Positions 1-7,749 of a stretch of 64,000 nt of DNA are shown in pieces. Position 1 is the first letter of the stretch; each line of letters opens with the position of its first letter. Origin of the DNA: Flavobacteriales bacterium (GTDB lineage Bacteria > Bacteroidota > Bacteroidia > Flavobacteriales_F > PHOS-HE28); NCBI GenBank assembly GCA_024103275.1, contig JAGFIV010000132.1, positions 1-64,000 of the forward strand. The letters are read 5' to 3'. The position numbers and the translations under genes are program-made. The notes below the pieces were generated by a model. The model did no database searches, was not told where the DNA came from, and saw only the letters and a list, made by a program, of their open reading frames with translations.

Positions 1-46
<46 letters not shown>

Positions 47-52
47 ACGAGC

Positions 53-82
53 AAGCCGCCCCGACAGGGGCGGCTTTGTTTT
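53..82 (+). terminator. Intrinsic terminator of tRNA-Ser
   Basis: A 10-bp stem (AAGCCGCCCC pairing with GGGGCGGCTT) around a GACA loop is followed by TTTGTTTT, seven bases after the tRNA CCA end. Confidence 0.85.
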
Positions 83-83
83 G

Positions 84-430
84 CCCGGGAGGCCCGAGCT
101 TGCCCGCGCCGCTCCAGGCAGAACGAATCCAACAAGGCGTACCTTGTTGAAGCTTGTTCGACAGGTATCCCCATCGTGGACATCCAAGTCCACGGCATAC
201 TTTTCCCGTTGGGTCCGGCGTTGTTTCGTGCCACCTGTAACCCGGATTATACAGTAGGGTTCGTTGCGAGGGTCGAAAGGGCACTGGCAGCAAGGCTTTC
301 GTGGAGGAAGAATAGCTTATGCTATTCTGACGAAAGGCAAGCCAGTGAAACGCTTGCTGCCGCAGCGATTTCGGGCCGTAGTAGAAATCCTACCGCATAT
401 TCCGGGTCCTGCATTCGCCCACCCCTGATG
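84..430. other. Intergenic stretch with no recognisable gene
   Basis: No reading frame here resembles a protein family. It separates the tRNA-Ser terminator from the decayed MFS gene. It may hold that gene's former promoter and 5' end, but nothing specific could be identified. Confidence 0.5.
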
Positions 431-1348
431 GCTACCGTTCAACCTGTGTCGCGCGGCACGGCACCGGTGACCCGCGGCGGCCTGCTGCTGCTGGCCGTCG
501 GTGGCGGCCTTGTTCGGCGGCACACTCTTGCTGGGCATCGCCATCGCGTGCGGCAACGTGCTGCTTCCCGGCCTGGTGAAGGAGTATTTCCGTCCGCACT
601 TCGGGCTGATGGCCAGTTTGTATTCGAGCCTGCTGAGCATGGGGACCGCGGCGGCGGGCATCAGCATTCCGCTGGCCGTGAGACTGCCCGGGGGCTGGCG
701 CGGCTCACTGGCCTGCCGGGCCGCGTGGGCCTTTCCTGCACTGTTGGCGTGATTACCGCAACTGTGGTGTTCACATCCGGGCGAAGGCGGCAATGGCGGC
801 AATGGCGGTCGCTGCGGCACCTGGGGCGCTCACGCCTGGCGTGGAACGTGGCCCTGTTCATGGGCCTGCAATCGTTCGCGTTCCATGTGGTGCTGGCCTG
901 GCTGCCCGACATGCTCCAAGGGCGCGGCTTGGGCGCGGCACAGGCCGGATGGATGCTGTCGCTGACGCGGATTACCAGCGTGGCAGGTTCCCTGCTCATT
1001 CCCGTGTAGGCCACGCGCAAGGCTGGCCAGCGGGGTATCATGGCCTTCCTCTTGGTGGTGGAATTCGTATCGCTGCTGGGCCTGATGGTGCCCGGCATGG
1101 GCCCCGTCCGGCTGTGGGTGGCGCTGTTGGGCGTCAACCTGGGCGGCGCTTTCAGCCTGGCACTGTACATGATCGGCGTGCGGGCGGCCGACACGGCCAC
1201 GGCCAACGGACTTTCGGGGCTGGTGCAGGGCATCGGCTACATCGTGGCCGCCGCCGGGCCCCTCGTGGCGGGCGGCCTGTTCGACCTGACCGGCAATTGG
1301 ACCGATGTGCTGGCGCTGCTGGCCGCAGTCCCGTGCCGCCGCCTGTAG
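430..1348 (+). pseudogene. Decayed MFS transporter (CynX/NimT-like)
   Basis: Pieces of one major-facilitator protein lie in different frames. Bases 501-752 encode a segment containing GNVLLPGLVKEYF and GLMASLYSSLLSMG, typical of the CynX/cyanate-permease branch of the MFS. A second piece in another frame (about 838-1009) encodes WNVALFMGLQSFAFHVVLAWL and ends at a TAG at 1007-1009. The same frame continues directly after this stop with ATRKAGQRGIMAFLLVVEF, as expected if a Trp codon became TAG. The last piece ends at 1348, before the final helices. The first two to three helices are also missing, and a nonamer repeat (779-815) sits between the two halves. Substrate cannot be told. The gene is inactive by frameshifts, an internal stop and truncation. 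Confidence 0.8.
779..815 (+). repeat. GGCAATGGC-type nonamer repeat inside the broken MFS gene
   Basis: Four consecutive 9-base units (GGCGAAGGC, GGCAATGGC, GGCAATGGC, GGTCGCTGC) lie at the junction between the N- and C-terminal halves of the decayed transporter. The unit resembles the nonamers at 4042-4100 and the complement of the array at 18384-18545. Confidence 0.65.
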
Positions 1349-1436
1349 GCAGGGTTGGGCGCAGGGCGCGATGTGGTGATCTTGGCAACATAAGGCCGAA
1401 AGGTGCACCGGCAGGGCCCGCGCGGCCAACGATGTT

Positions 1437-1455
1437 TTAGGTTGGTCTAATGATA
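1437..1455 (+). promoter_or_regulatory. Candidate MntR/DtxR operator
   Basis: TTAGGTTGGTCTAATGATA matches the classic 19-base DtxR/IdeR box at about 13 of 19 positions, with an intact TTAGGTT left half and central CTAA. It lies 23 bases before the mntR start and just upstream of that gene's -7 box, so bound metallo-repressor would block transcription of mntR-mntH (autoregulation inferred). Confidence 0.6.
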
Positions 1456-1465
1456 TTTTTCATCG

Positions 1466-1473
1466 TACTTTTG
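1466..1473 (+). promoter_or_regulatory. -7 box (TACTTTTG) of mntR-mntH
   Basis: An exact TAnnTTTG Bacteroidota -7 element ends four bases before the mntR ATG, implying a leaderless or nearly leaderless transcript. Confidence 0.65.
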
Positions 1474-1477
1474 CCCG

Positions 1478-2155
1478 ATGCTTAGCCGCAGCGAGGAAGA
1501 CCATATCAAAGCGATCCATGCCCTTGTGCAGGACGGCGGGAAGGCCGGCACCAAGGACCTTGCGGAAAAGCTGGGCATCAAGGCCAGTAGTGTAACGGTG
1601 ATGGTACAGCGGCTGGCCGAAAAGGGCCTGGCGAAACACGAACCTTACTACGGCGTGGAGTTGACGGCCAAAGGCAAGGCCGAGGCCCTGAAGCTGGTTC
1701 GCAAGCACCGCCTTTGGGAGACGTTCCTTGTGGAACACCTCCGTTTCGGATGGGACCAGGTGCATGAGCTAGCTGAACAGCTGGAGCATGTGCGCAGCGC
1801 GGAACTCACCGACCGCCTGGCGCAATTCCTCGGCGATCCGGACTTCGACCCGCACGGGGACCCCATACCCGATCGCCAAGGACGCCTGCCCGACCGCCGG
1901 ACAGAGGTGCTCCTGGACTGCCTGCCGGGCACCCACGTGCGCCTGGCCGCCGTGAAGGACGGCACCGACGGGCTGTACCAGCTGCTGGACCGCAAAGGCA
2001 TCGCCATCGGGCAGTCCTTCACCGTGGCGGGCAGCCAGCCGTTTGACGGCAGCATGGAACTCAGTGGCAAGGACGGGCAGCGCATATCGCTGTCGGCCAA
2101 GGTGGCAGCGCACCTGCTGGTGGAAGTGACGGGGCCCAAGGGCCGCAAGGGTTGA
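1478..2155 (+). CDS. mntR: DtxR/MntR-family metal-dependent repressor
   Basis: A 225-residue regulator expected to sense Mn(II) or Fe(II) and repress metal uptake. Residues 1-65 form the winged helix (recognition region ASSVTVMVQRLAEKG), residues 66-140 the dimerisation and metal-binding domain, and residues 150-222 a FeoA/SH3-like domain, as in long DtxR-type regulators of Bacteroidota. By alignment with Bacillus MntR the metal ligands D8, H77, E100, E103 and H104 are present, but the second Glu of helix 1 (E11 in Bacillus) is Lys here, so the binuclear site may differ. It lies four bases upstream of the NRAMP gene, forming a two-gene manganese operon. A DtxR-like box precedes it. The family call is firm; the preferred metal is inferred from the neighbour. 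Confidence 0.92.
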   Translation: MLSRSEEDHIKAIHALVQDGGKAGTKDLAEKLGIKASSVTVMVQRLAEKGLAKHEPYYGVELTAKGKAEALKLVRKHRLWETFLVEHLRFGWDQVHELAEQLEHVRSAELTDRLAQFLGDPDFDPHGDPIPDRQGRLPDRRTEVLLDCLPGTHVRLAAVKDGTDGLYQLLDRKGIAIGQSFTVAGSQPFDGSMELSGKDGQRISLSAKVAAHLLVEVTGPKGRKG

Positions 2156-2159
2156 GGCC

Positions 2160-4025
2160 ATGCACGATACCCGTTCGCTCGGCGATGCCCATTCCAGCGT
2201 GGCGCTACCCAAGGCGAAGGGCTGGAAGCGCATCCTGGCTTTCCTCGGCCCCGCCTACCTGGTGAGCGTGGGCTACATGGACCCGGGCAACTGGGCCACG
2301 GACATCGCCGGGGGCAGCGCCTTCGGCTATCAATTGATCTGGGTGCTGCTGATGAGCAACCTGATGGCCCTGCTGCTGCAAAGCCTCAGCGCAAGGCTGG
2401 GCATCGTGCGCGGCCTGGACCTGGCACAGGCCAGCCGCCACACCTACCCGGGCATCGTGAACATCCCGCTCTACGTATTGGCCGAGGTGGCCATCGCGGC
2501 CATGGACCTGGCCGAGGTGATCGGAATGGCCATCGGCCTGCACCTGCTCACGGGCCTGCCCGTGATCTGGGGCGTGCTCATCTCGGCCTTGGACACCTTG
2601 CTGGTATTGCTGCTGCTGAACAAGGGCGTGCGGATCATGGAAGCCTTCATCGTGGCCTTGGTGAGCCTGATCGGCGGTGCCTTCCTGCTCGAAATGTTCA
2701 TCGTCAAGCCCGATATCGCGGAGGTGGCCTCCGGGCTGATCCCCTCCACGCTGAATGACAAGGCGCTGTACATCGCCATCGGCATCATCGGTGCCACGGT
2801 GATGCCGCACAACCTGTACCTGCACAGCTCGCTGGTTCAGACACGTCGTTTCGAGCGCGATGAGAAAGGCATGCGCGAGGCCATCCGATTCAATTTCTTC
2901 GACACCGCCTTCGCGCTGAACCTGGCCTTCCTGGTGAACGCCGCGATCCTCATCCTGGCCGCCGCCGCCTTCCACACGGCAGGCCATTTCGAGGTGGCCG
3001 AGATCGACCAGGCACACGAACTGTTGGGCGAACTCTTTGGCAACATGGCCCCGGCCCTCTTCGCCATCGCGCTGATCGGTGCCGGCCAAAGCAGCACCGT
3101 CACCGGTACCCTGGCGGGCCAGATCGTGATGGAAGGCTACCTCAACCTGCGCATCCGGCCATGGCTACGGAGGCTGATCACCCGGCTGGTGGCCATCGTG
3201 CCGGCCGTGATCAGCATCCTCTACTTCGGCCCCGAATCGTTGGGCGAATTGCTGGTGTTCAGCCAAGTGGTGCTAAGCCTGCAGCTGGGCTTCGCGGTGA
3301 TCCCGCTGATCCACTTCACCAGCGACAAGGTGCGCATGGGCAAACTGGCCATCAAGCCGCTGGTGCAGGTGCTGGCCTGGGCCGTGGCCCTGGTGATCGT
3401 GGTGCTGAACGGCAAGCTGGTGGTGGATGAGATCCGGGGCTGGCTGGCCGCTGACGGCCCCCACGTGGCGTGGGTGAAGTACCTGGCCATCCCGGTGGCG
3501 GTCCTGGCCGCGATGCTGCTGCTCTACATCACGGTAAAGCCGTTCTTTGCGAGACTGAGGCCGGCCAAGCGACATATCGATGCCACCACGCCCGAGCTGC
3601 GCATCCAGGCACGGCAGGCGCCCAAGCGCGTGGCCGTCACGGTGGAGTTCCGCCCGCTGGACGAGCGCGTGCTGAACACGGCCATCGCGCAGGGGGGAAA
3701 GGAAGCCGGGTACGTGCTGATCCATATCACCGAAAGCGCCGCCGCCCGTTATTTGGGCGCCCTCACCACCGACCGCGAGGCCGTGGACGACGCCAACAAC
3801 CTGGAACGCTACGCCGAAAAGCTACGGGCTGCCGGATACCACGCACAAGCCGTGGTGGGCCATGGCAGCCCCACGGTGGCCATACCCAGATTGGTGAAGG
3901 CCAGCGGCGCCGACCTGCTGGTGATGGGCTCCCACGGCCACCGCGGCCTGAAAGACCTGCTGCTGGGCGCCACCGTGGATGCCGTGCGCCACCGGGTGAA
4001 CGTACCGGTGTTGGTGGTGAAGTGA
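2160..4025 (+). CDS. mntH: NRAMP Mn2+/Fe2+:H+ symporter with C-terminal UspA domain
   Basis: Residues 1-460 are an NRAMP divalent-metal transporter of the inner membrane with about eleven helices. The two metal-binding motifs are intact: D41-P-G-N44 in helix 1 and M215-P-H-N218 in helix 6. Residues from about 488 to 621 form a universal-stress-protein domain ending with the nucleotide-binding pattern [20 protein letters not shown]. The 621-residue length is explained by this fusion, since plain MntH is about 420 residues. The Usp domain may sense ATP or energy state at the cytoplasmic face (inference). The gene follows mntR by four bases, supporting manganese as the substrate and repression through the operator upstream of mntR. 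Confidence 0.93.
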   Translation: MHDTRSLGDAHSSVALPKAKGWKRILAFLGPAYLVSVGYMDPGNWATDIAGGSAFGYQLIWVLLMSNLMALLLQSLSARLGIVRGLDLAQASRHTYPGIVNIPLYVLAEVAIAAMDLAEVIGMAIGLHLLTGLPVIWGVLISALDTLLVLLLLNKGVRIMEAFIVALVSLIGGAFLLEMFIVKPDIAEVASGLIPSTLNDKALYIAIGIIGATVMPHNLYLHSSLVQTRRFERDEKGMREAIRFNFFDTAFALNLAFLVNAAILILAAAAFHTAGHFEVAEIDQAHELLGELFGNMAPALFAIALIGAGQSSTVTGTLAGQIVMEGYLNLRIRPWLRRLITRLVAIVPAVISILYFGPESLGELLVFSQVVLSLQLGFAVIPLIHFTSDKVRMGKLAIKPLVQVLAWAVALVIVVLNGKLVVDEIRGWLAADGPHVAWVKYLAIPVAVLAAMLLLYITVKPFFARLRPAKRHIDATTPELRIQARQAPKRVAVTVEFRPLDERVLNTAIAQGGKEAGYVLIHITESAAARYLGALTTDREAVDDANNLERYAEKLRAAGYHAQAVVGHGSPTVAIPRLVKASGADLLVMGSHGHRGLKDLLLGATVDAVRHRVNVPVLVVK

Positions 4026-4041
4026 AAAAGGGTCGTGGAGC

Positions 4042-4100
4042 AATGGAGGTAACGCAGGCAATGCGGATGAAAGGGAGCAAAGGCAGCAATGGCCGAGGCC
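4042..4100 (+). repeat. Degenerate nonamer repeat (GGyAAnGnn)
   Basis: Between the NRAMP and antiporter genes, successive 9-base units such as GGTAACGCA, GGCAATGCG, GAGCAAAGG and CAGCAATGG follow each other in register. They resemble the unit in the MFS pseudogene and the complement of the array near 18.4 kb. Confidence 0.4.
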
Positions 4101-4229
4101 CCTCAGGTCAAGAAGGTCCATCCTGTTCCGGCGGGCAAGCCTGAGCATCTACATTTACCGCCTAAGGCCTTTTAACGCGAATGTTCCGTTGACCGGTGTT
4201 TTGCATCCTTGCACGATGATAACCCGCCC

Positions 4230-6416
4230 ATGAGAGAATACTTGGACTCCGTGATGCACCACTTCCAGCTTCCGCTGGAAAACCCGGTGCTGATCTTCTC
4301 GCTGATCCTGGCCATCATCCTGCTGTCGCCCATCCTGCTCAAGCGGCTGAACATCCCGGGCATCATCGGGTTGATCATCTCCGGGGTGATCATCGGCCCC
4401 TTCGGCCTGCATGTGCTGGACAAAAGCTCGGCGGTGGACCTTTTCTCCACCATCGGCCTGCTGTACATCATGTTCATCGCCGGCCTGGAACTGGACCTCA
4501 ACGAGTTCAAGGCCAACCGCAACAAGAGCCTGGTCTTCGGCCTGTTCACCTTTTCGATCCCGCTGGCCGTGGGCTACCCGGTGATGCACTACCTGCTGGG
4601 CTACGACTTCAATGCCAGCTTCCTCACCGCCAGCATGTTCGCCACGCACACCTTGGTGGCCTACCCCATCGTCAGCCGCCTGGGCGTATCCAAGAACCAG
4701 GCGGTGGCCGTCACCGTGGGCGGCACCATCCTCACCGACACGGCCGTGCTGATCATCTTGGCGGTAATCGTGGGCAACAGCCAGGGCACCTTGGACGGTG
4801 ATTTCTGGATCCGCCTGGGCATCTCCCTGGTCATCTTCCTGGCCATCATGTTCCTGCTGATCCCGCGCATCACCAAGTGGTTCTTCAGCAAGATGGAGAA
4901 CGAGAAGCACAGCCATTACATTTTCGTGCTCACCGTGGTGTTCTTCGCGGCCTTCCTGGCCGAAATGTCCGGCGTGGAGGCCATCATCGGCGCGTTCGTG
5001 GCCGGCCTGGCGCTAAACAAGCTGATCCCCCATTCCTCGGCCCTGATGAACCGCATCGAGTTCATCGGCAACTCGCTCTTCATCCCCTTCTTCCTGATCA
5101 GCGTGGGCATGCTGGTGGACGTGCGCGTGCTCACCCACGGCACCTCCGCCTTGATCGTCGCCGGGGCGCTCACGGTGGTGGCCATCACCGGCAAGTGGCT
5201 GGCCGCATGGCTCACCCAGCACGTATTCAAGTACACCAACGCGCAACGCGGCATCATCTTCGGCCTCAGCGGCGCGCATGCAGCCGCGACCCTGGCCGTG
5301 ATCCTGGTGGGCTACCGCGAAGGGATCCTCGATGACAGCATCCTCAACGGCACCATCGTGCTGATCCTGATCACCTGCATGGTGGCCTCGTTCGCCACCG
5401 AGAAGGCCGCCAAACGGATCATCGTGGAAACGCCGGATGACGGCAGCGACCTGCTCCCGGCCCCAGGCCAGTTCAGCGAACACATCCTCGTACCCAGCCC
5501 GGCCACCGCCATGATGGACAAGCTGATCGAGTTCGCCATCTACATCAAGGACAAACGCTCGCCGCACCCCATATCGGTACTCACCGTGGTGAGCAACAAT
5601 TCGGAGGCCGAGGCCAACATCCTGAAGGCGCGCAACAAGCTGGACACCTATGTGAAGCAGGCGGCGGCATCAGAGACCAAGCTGAAGGTGGTGACCACCA
5701 TCGACCACAACGTGGCCAGCGGCATCGTGCGCATGTCGCGCGAGGTGATGGCGGACATCATCGTGCTGGGCTGGCCCAGCAAGGCCGGCTTCTTCGACCG
5801 CTACCTGAGCGACAAGCTGGAGGTGATCCTGCAGAACGTGGACAAGACGGTCTTCGTGGGCCATTTCGAGAAACCCCTGGTGGAGCACAAGCGGATCGTG
5901 TGCGCCGTACCACCCCTGGCGGAGTATGAAAAAGGCTTCGAGGTGTGGCTGGCCAAGGTGGCCCAGCTGGCCCAGGAGCTCACCGTACCCCTGGTGGTAC
6001 ACTGCAACGCCGCCACGGGCAAGGCCGTGATGAAGTGCGTGGAACGGCTGAAGACCACCGCGCCGCTCTCCCTCGTGCCGTTCGAGGAATGGGAGGACTT
6101 CCTGATCCTCTCGCGCAGCGTGCGCGAGAATGACGTGTTCATCCTCGTGTCGGCGCGAAAGGGGGCGGCCTCCTACATCAACGAACTGGACAAGGTGCCG
6201 CCCAAGCTGGAGAAGTATTTCGCCACCAACAACCGGATGGTGATCTATCCGCAGCAGTACAGCGACTACCAGGGCATCGAGGACTACTCCGGCATCTCCG
6301 CCGAACCGCTGCACATCGGCATCGATGCCGTGCAGAAGATCGGCAAGACCATCGGCGGGCTCTTCAGGAAAGACAACCCCGAGCCAGTGCCGGAGGAAAA
6401 CCAGGAGCGGCCGTGA
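4230..6416 (+). CDS. CPA2-family cation:proton antiporter with tandem Usp-like C-terminus
   Basis: A monovalent cation (Na+ or K+):H+ antiporter of the KefB/NapA type in the inner membrane. Residues 1-390 hold about twelve helices with family hallmarks: PGIIGLIISGVIIGPFG near the N-terminus, LYIMFIAGLELDL, a helix-5 LTDTAVL segment and a GxFVAGLAL segment. Residues 400-720 form two Usp-like nucleotide-binding folds (one begins SEHILVPSP, the other HKRIVCAVP) in place of a KTN/TrkA domain. The ATG at 4230 is preferred; an in-frame TTG at 4209 would add seven residues. Its stop overlaps the next gene (GTGA), suggesting coupling. The ion transported cannot be told from sequence. It is the second transporter in a row with an attached Usp fold. 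Confidence 0.9.
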   Translation: MREYLDSVMHHFQLPLENPVLIFSLILAIILLSPILLKRLNIPGIIGLIISGVIIGPFGLHVLDKSSAVDLFSTIGLLYIMFIAGLELDLNEFKANRNKSLVFGLFTFSIPLAVGYPVMHYLLGYDFNASFLTASMFATHTLVAYPIVSRLGVSKNQAVAVTVGGTILTDTAVLIILAVIVGNSQGTLDGDFWIRLGISLVIFLAIMFLLIPRITKWFFSKMENEKHSHYIFVLTVVFFAAFLAEMSGVEAIIGAFVAGLALNKLIPHSSALMNRIEFIGNSLFIPFFLISVGMLVDVRVLTHGTSALIVAGALTVVAITGKWLAAWLTQHVFKYTNAQRGIIFGLSGAHAAATLAVILVGYREGILDDSILNGTIVLILITCMVASFATEKAAKRIIVETPDDGSDLLPAPGQFSEHILVPSPATAMMDKLIEFAIYIKDKRSPHPISVLTVVSNNSEAEANILKARNKLDTYVKQAAASETKLKVVTTIDHNVASGIVRMSREVMADIIVLGWPSKAGFFDRYLSDKLEVILQNVDKTVFVGHFEKPLVEHKRIVCAVPPLAEYEKGFEVWLAKVAQLAQELTVPLVVHCNAATGKAVMKCVERLKTTAPLSLVPFEEWEDFLILSRSVRENDVFILVSARKGAASYINELDKVPPKLEKYFATNNRMVIYPQQYSDYQGIEDYSGISAEPLHIGIDAVQKIGKTIGGLFRKDNPEPVPEENQERP

Positions 6417-7252
6417 TCCACACCGGGCGCATACAGGAGCTGACGATCCTGCGCAGGACCGACGCAGGGCTGTACCTGGGCGATGGCCAGGCGAACGAGG
6501 TGCTGCTGCCCAACAAGTACGTGCCGGGGCATTTCAACTTCGGCGACCCCATCCGCGTGTTCGTGTACCGCGACAGCGAGGACCGGCAGGTGGCCACCAC
6601 CCTGCCGACCCAGTTCGCACTCGGCGCGTTCGCACCACTGCATGTGTCGGCGGTCACCCGCAACGGTGCCTTCATGGACATCGGCCTGGAAAAGGACCTG
6701 CTGATACCCTTCGCCGAACAAGAGCGCAAGTTGGAGCAAGGGCGCAGGTACGTGGTGTTCATGGGGCTGGATGAAAAGACCGACCGCCTCTATGGCAGCA
6801 CGCGCATCGAACGGCACCTGGACAACTCGGCGCTGACGGTGGCCCGTGGCGATGAAGTGGAGCTGCTGGTGTATGGCCGCGGCGACCTGGGCTGGAACGT
6901 GATCGTGAACGGCCGACACCAAGGGCTGCTGCATCATGGCGAGGTCTTCCGCCCCATCGCCGTGGGCGACCGCATCCGGGGGTTTGTGAAGCAGGTACGC
7001 CCCGACCACAAGCTGGACATCACCTTGCAGGCCCTGGGCTACCGCCAATACAATGACGCCAACGCGGAACTGCTCGCCAAGAAGATCCAGCAGCATGGCG
7101 GCTTCCTGCCGCTGACGGACAAAAGCGCGCCCGAGGAGGTGCAGCGCGAGATCGGCATCAGCAAGAAGGCCTTCAAGCAGGCGTTGGGCGCGCTGTACAA
7201 GGCACGCATGGTGCGTCTGGACAACGACGGCATCACCTGGCTGGACCAATAA
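6413..7252 (+). CDS. CvfB/YitL-like S1-domain RNA-binding protein
   Basis: A 279-residue cytoplasmic protein of the CvfB family. The N-terminal segment (IQELTILRRTDAGLYLG), a central S1 fold with SAVTRNGAFMDIGLEKDLLIP, a further S1 repeat (GDRIRGFVKQVRPDHKLDI) and a C-terminal winged helix (IGISKKAFKQALGALYK) follow the CvfB order. Family members bind RNA and affect virulence-factor expression in staphylococci; the role in Bacteroidota is unknown. The start is a GTG overlapping the antiporter stop by four bases, so the two are probably translationally coupled. Confidence 0.88.
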   Translation: MIHTGRIQELTILRRTDAGLYLGDGQANEVLLPNKYVPGHFNFGDPIRVFVYRDSEDRQVATTLPTQFALGAFAPLHVSAVTRNGAFMDIGLEKDLLIPFAEQERKLEQGRRYVVFMGLDEKTDRLYGSTRIERHLDNSALTVARGDEVELLVYGRGDLGWNVIVNGRHQGLLHHGEVFRPIAVGDRIRGFVKQVRPDHKLDITLQALGYRQYNDANAELLAKKIQQHGGFLPLTDKSAPEEVQREIGISKKAFKQALGALYKARMVRLDNDGITWLDQ

Positions 7253-7256
7253 AACG

Positions 7257-7276
7257 CGGCCCCGCTGCGCGGGCCG
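7257..7276 (+). terminator. Weak terminator-like hairpin after the CvfB-like gene
   Basis: CGGCCC pairs with GGGCCG across a GC-rich loop just after the stop codon. The following tract (TTCCCGTT) is poor in T, so termination is uncertain. Confidence 0.35.
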
Positions 7277-7299
7277 TTCCCGTTCCGCATCTTCGCACC

Positions 7300-7749
7300 A
7301 TGGCAGCCCCGGTGATGCCCGAGATCAAGAACCGCCGCGCGGCGTTCGACTATGCCTTCCTCGAGCATTTCGAATGCGGCATCGTGCTCGCGGGCAGCGA
7401 GGTGAAGAGCCTGCGGCAAGGACAGGCCAGCCTCGCGGAGGCCTTCTGCACGTTCATCGGCGACGAGCTTTTCCTGCGAAACATGACCATCCAGCCGTAC
7501 GACAAGGCCAAGAGCTTCGGCCATGAGCCCGTACGGGACCGCAAACTCCTGCTGCACCGCAAGGAACTCAGGAAGTTGCAGCGCAAACTGAAGGACCAAG
7601 GGATGACCGTGGTGCCGGTGCGGGCCTTCTTCGCCGGGAACGGGATGGTGAAGGTGGAGATCGCCCTGGCCAAAGGGAAGAAGACCTACGACAAGCGCGA
7701 AAGCCTGAAGGCGAAGGACCTGAAACGCGAAATGGACCGCGGGAGATGA
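7300..7749 (+). CDS. smpB: SsrA-binding protein SmpB
   Basis: A 149-residue tmRNA-binding protein that brings SsrA to stalled ribosomes for trans-translation. Visible family motifs are KNRRAAFDYAFLEHFECGIVL, GSEVKSLRQGQASL, HEPVRDRKLLLHRKEL and the basic tail GKKTYDKRESLKAKD, which folds into the decoding centre. An alternative start is M6 at 7315. A CATCTTCG element, close to the -7 consensus, ends five bases before the ATG. The stop overlaps the next gene by four bases (ATGA). Confidence 0.97.
   Translation: MAAPVMPEIKNRRAAFDYAFLEHFECGIVLAGSEVKSLRQGQASLAEAFCTFIGDELFLRNMTIQPYDKAKSFGHEPVRDRKLLLHRKELRKLQRKLKDQGMTVVPVRAFFAGNGMVKVEIALAKGKKTYDKRESLKAKDLKREMDRGR

Noticed and set aside
176-1009. 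A 277-residue plus-strand frame across the start of the window
   Set aside because: Only its last part matches the transporter family. The rest is out of frame with the homologous segments, so it is part of a decayed gene rather than a new protein.
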